DNA of 6,157 bases from Halobacteriales archaeon. Its GTDB lineage: Archaea > Thermoplasmatota > E2 > JACPAO01 > JAHFTW01. The stretch lies in the NCBI GenBank assembly GCA_020201445.1, contig JAIVGU010000224.1:1-6157 (forward strand). The letters run 5' to 3'. A model generated the notes under the pieces. That model was not told the DNA's origin. It did no database searches and saw only the letters and a program-made list of their open reading frames with translations. Below are positions 5,752 through 6,157 of this stretch, one piece after another (within the stretch, counting starts at the first letter, position 1; each line of letters starts with the position of its first letter). Position numbers and translations under genes: made by a program.

Positions 5752-6157
5752 TCAGGGGGACTCGACCGGGTAGCCCTCGCCCTCCCAGGCGCGGATGCCG
5801 CCGACCATCTCCTTGACGCGGAACCCGAGCCGCGCCAGCCGCAGCGCGCCCTTCGTGGAGGAGTTGCAGGAGACGCTCGTGCAGTAGGTGATGAGCGTGG
5901 CGTCCTTGGGCAGGTGGCGCGTCGTCTCCGCCGTGATGGTGCGGTAGGGCAGGCTGATGGCGCCGGCCACGTGGGACTTGGCGTAGGACTCCGCGGAGCG
6001 GCAGTCGACCACGACGAAGCCGCGCGCCCCCTTCTGCAAATCGGCGTGGACGTCGCTGGGGTCGGTCTCGAAGGCAAGCCTGTCCACGAAGTGACGTGCG
6101 GCGGCCTCCGGCGCGGCGGCGGGGGTCTCGAGGACGGAGGAGAAGGCGGGGGTCGTG
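5752..6157 (-). CDS. Single-domain rhodanese-like sulfurtransferase (5' end outside window)
   Basis: Small cytosolic-looking rhodanese domain, expected to carry sulfane sulfur as a Cys persulfide; acceptor unknown. Counting from the GTG at 6087 as residue 1: FVVVDCRSAESY (24-35) is the N-terminal rhodanese motif with D28 and R30; HVAGAISLPYRTI (39-51) follows; the active-site region is YCTSVSCNSSTKGA (68-81), with C69 and C74; the end VKEMVGGIRAWEGEGYPVE (91-109) is the classic C-terminal motif. The tail just after the domain is very short, so the 3' end is complete. GTG 6087 would give 111 residues, but the frame stays open to the window edge for 23 more codons, nearly all ending in G or C, and includes AAARHF directly before VDRLAFETD, which resembles the N-terminal helix of this rhodanese subgroup as I recall it. 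I therefore treat the gene as running off the window; the GTG start is the alternative. Confidence 0.5.
   Translation of the reverse strand, partial: TTPAFSSVLETPAAAPEAAARHFVDRLAFETDPSDVHADLQKGARGFVVVDCRSAESYAKSHVAGAISLPYRTITAETTRHLPKDATLITYCTSVSCNSSTKGALRLARLGFRVKEMVGGIRAWEGEGYPVESP

Noticed and set aside
5628..6077. In-frame upstream extension of GlmM reaching into the rhodanese gene
   Set aside because: The conserved N-terminus starts at MNRLFGTNG, and the extension is Arg/Ser/Ala-rich, read out of frame through the rhodanese gene.

Overview
This high-GC window (roughly 70% G+C by eye) looks archaeal. The clearest evidence is a complete archaeal/eukaryotic-type flap endonuclease (FEN1), whose seven catalytic acidic residues fall at the numbering I remember for the Pyrococcus enzyme. 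An archaeal-type GlmM/phosphomannomutase supports this, as do translation starts without Shine-Dalgarno motifs. Two predicted lipoproteins and the base composition would suit a GC-rich Thermoplasmatota relative, but that placement is an inference and has not been tested.

Layout from left to right: (1) 64-1542 (+), a secreted lipoprotein with an LVIVD-type beta-propeller. (2) 1543-1756, a convergent gap filled by a large nested palindrome and the FEN1 poly-T terminator. (3) 1757-2827 (-), FEN1. (4) 2828-2954, a divergent promoter region with a 70-nt palindrome between the two core promoters. (5) 2955-4058 (+), an M28-family zinc peptidase/glutaminyl-cyclase-like lipoprotein. (6) 4059-4235, a convergent gap bracketed by an imperfect inverted repeat. 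(7) 4236-5627 (-), GlmM-type phosphoglucosamine mutase. (8) 5628-5751, a gap holding a smaller palindrome built from the same 9-nt words as the first. (9) 5752 to the right edge (-), a single-domain rhodanese whose start lies outside the window.

The five genes do not form one pathway. FEN1 serves replication and repair, GlmM makes glucosamine-1-phosphate for surface polymers, the two lipoproteins act outside the membrane, and the rhodanese handles sulfane sulfur. No two genes are close enough to look like a tight operon; the same-strand pair rhodanese-GlmM is separated by 124 bp of palindromic DNA.

The most unusual content is in the intergenic DNA. Every gap contains palindromic sequence. 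Two gaps share a word resembling CACGGATT repeated at about 9-nt spacing and folded into inverted repeats. In two palindromes one arm equals the other plus whole extra blocks of 7-9 nt. A second pattern is that an A/T island lies 23-30 nt upstream of all four visible starts if the M28 gene starts at GTG 2979, which fits leaderless transcription.
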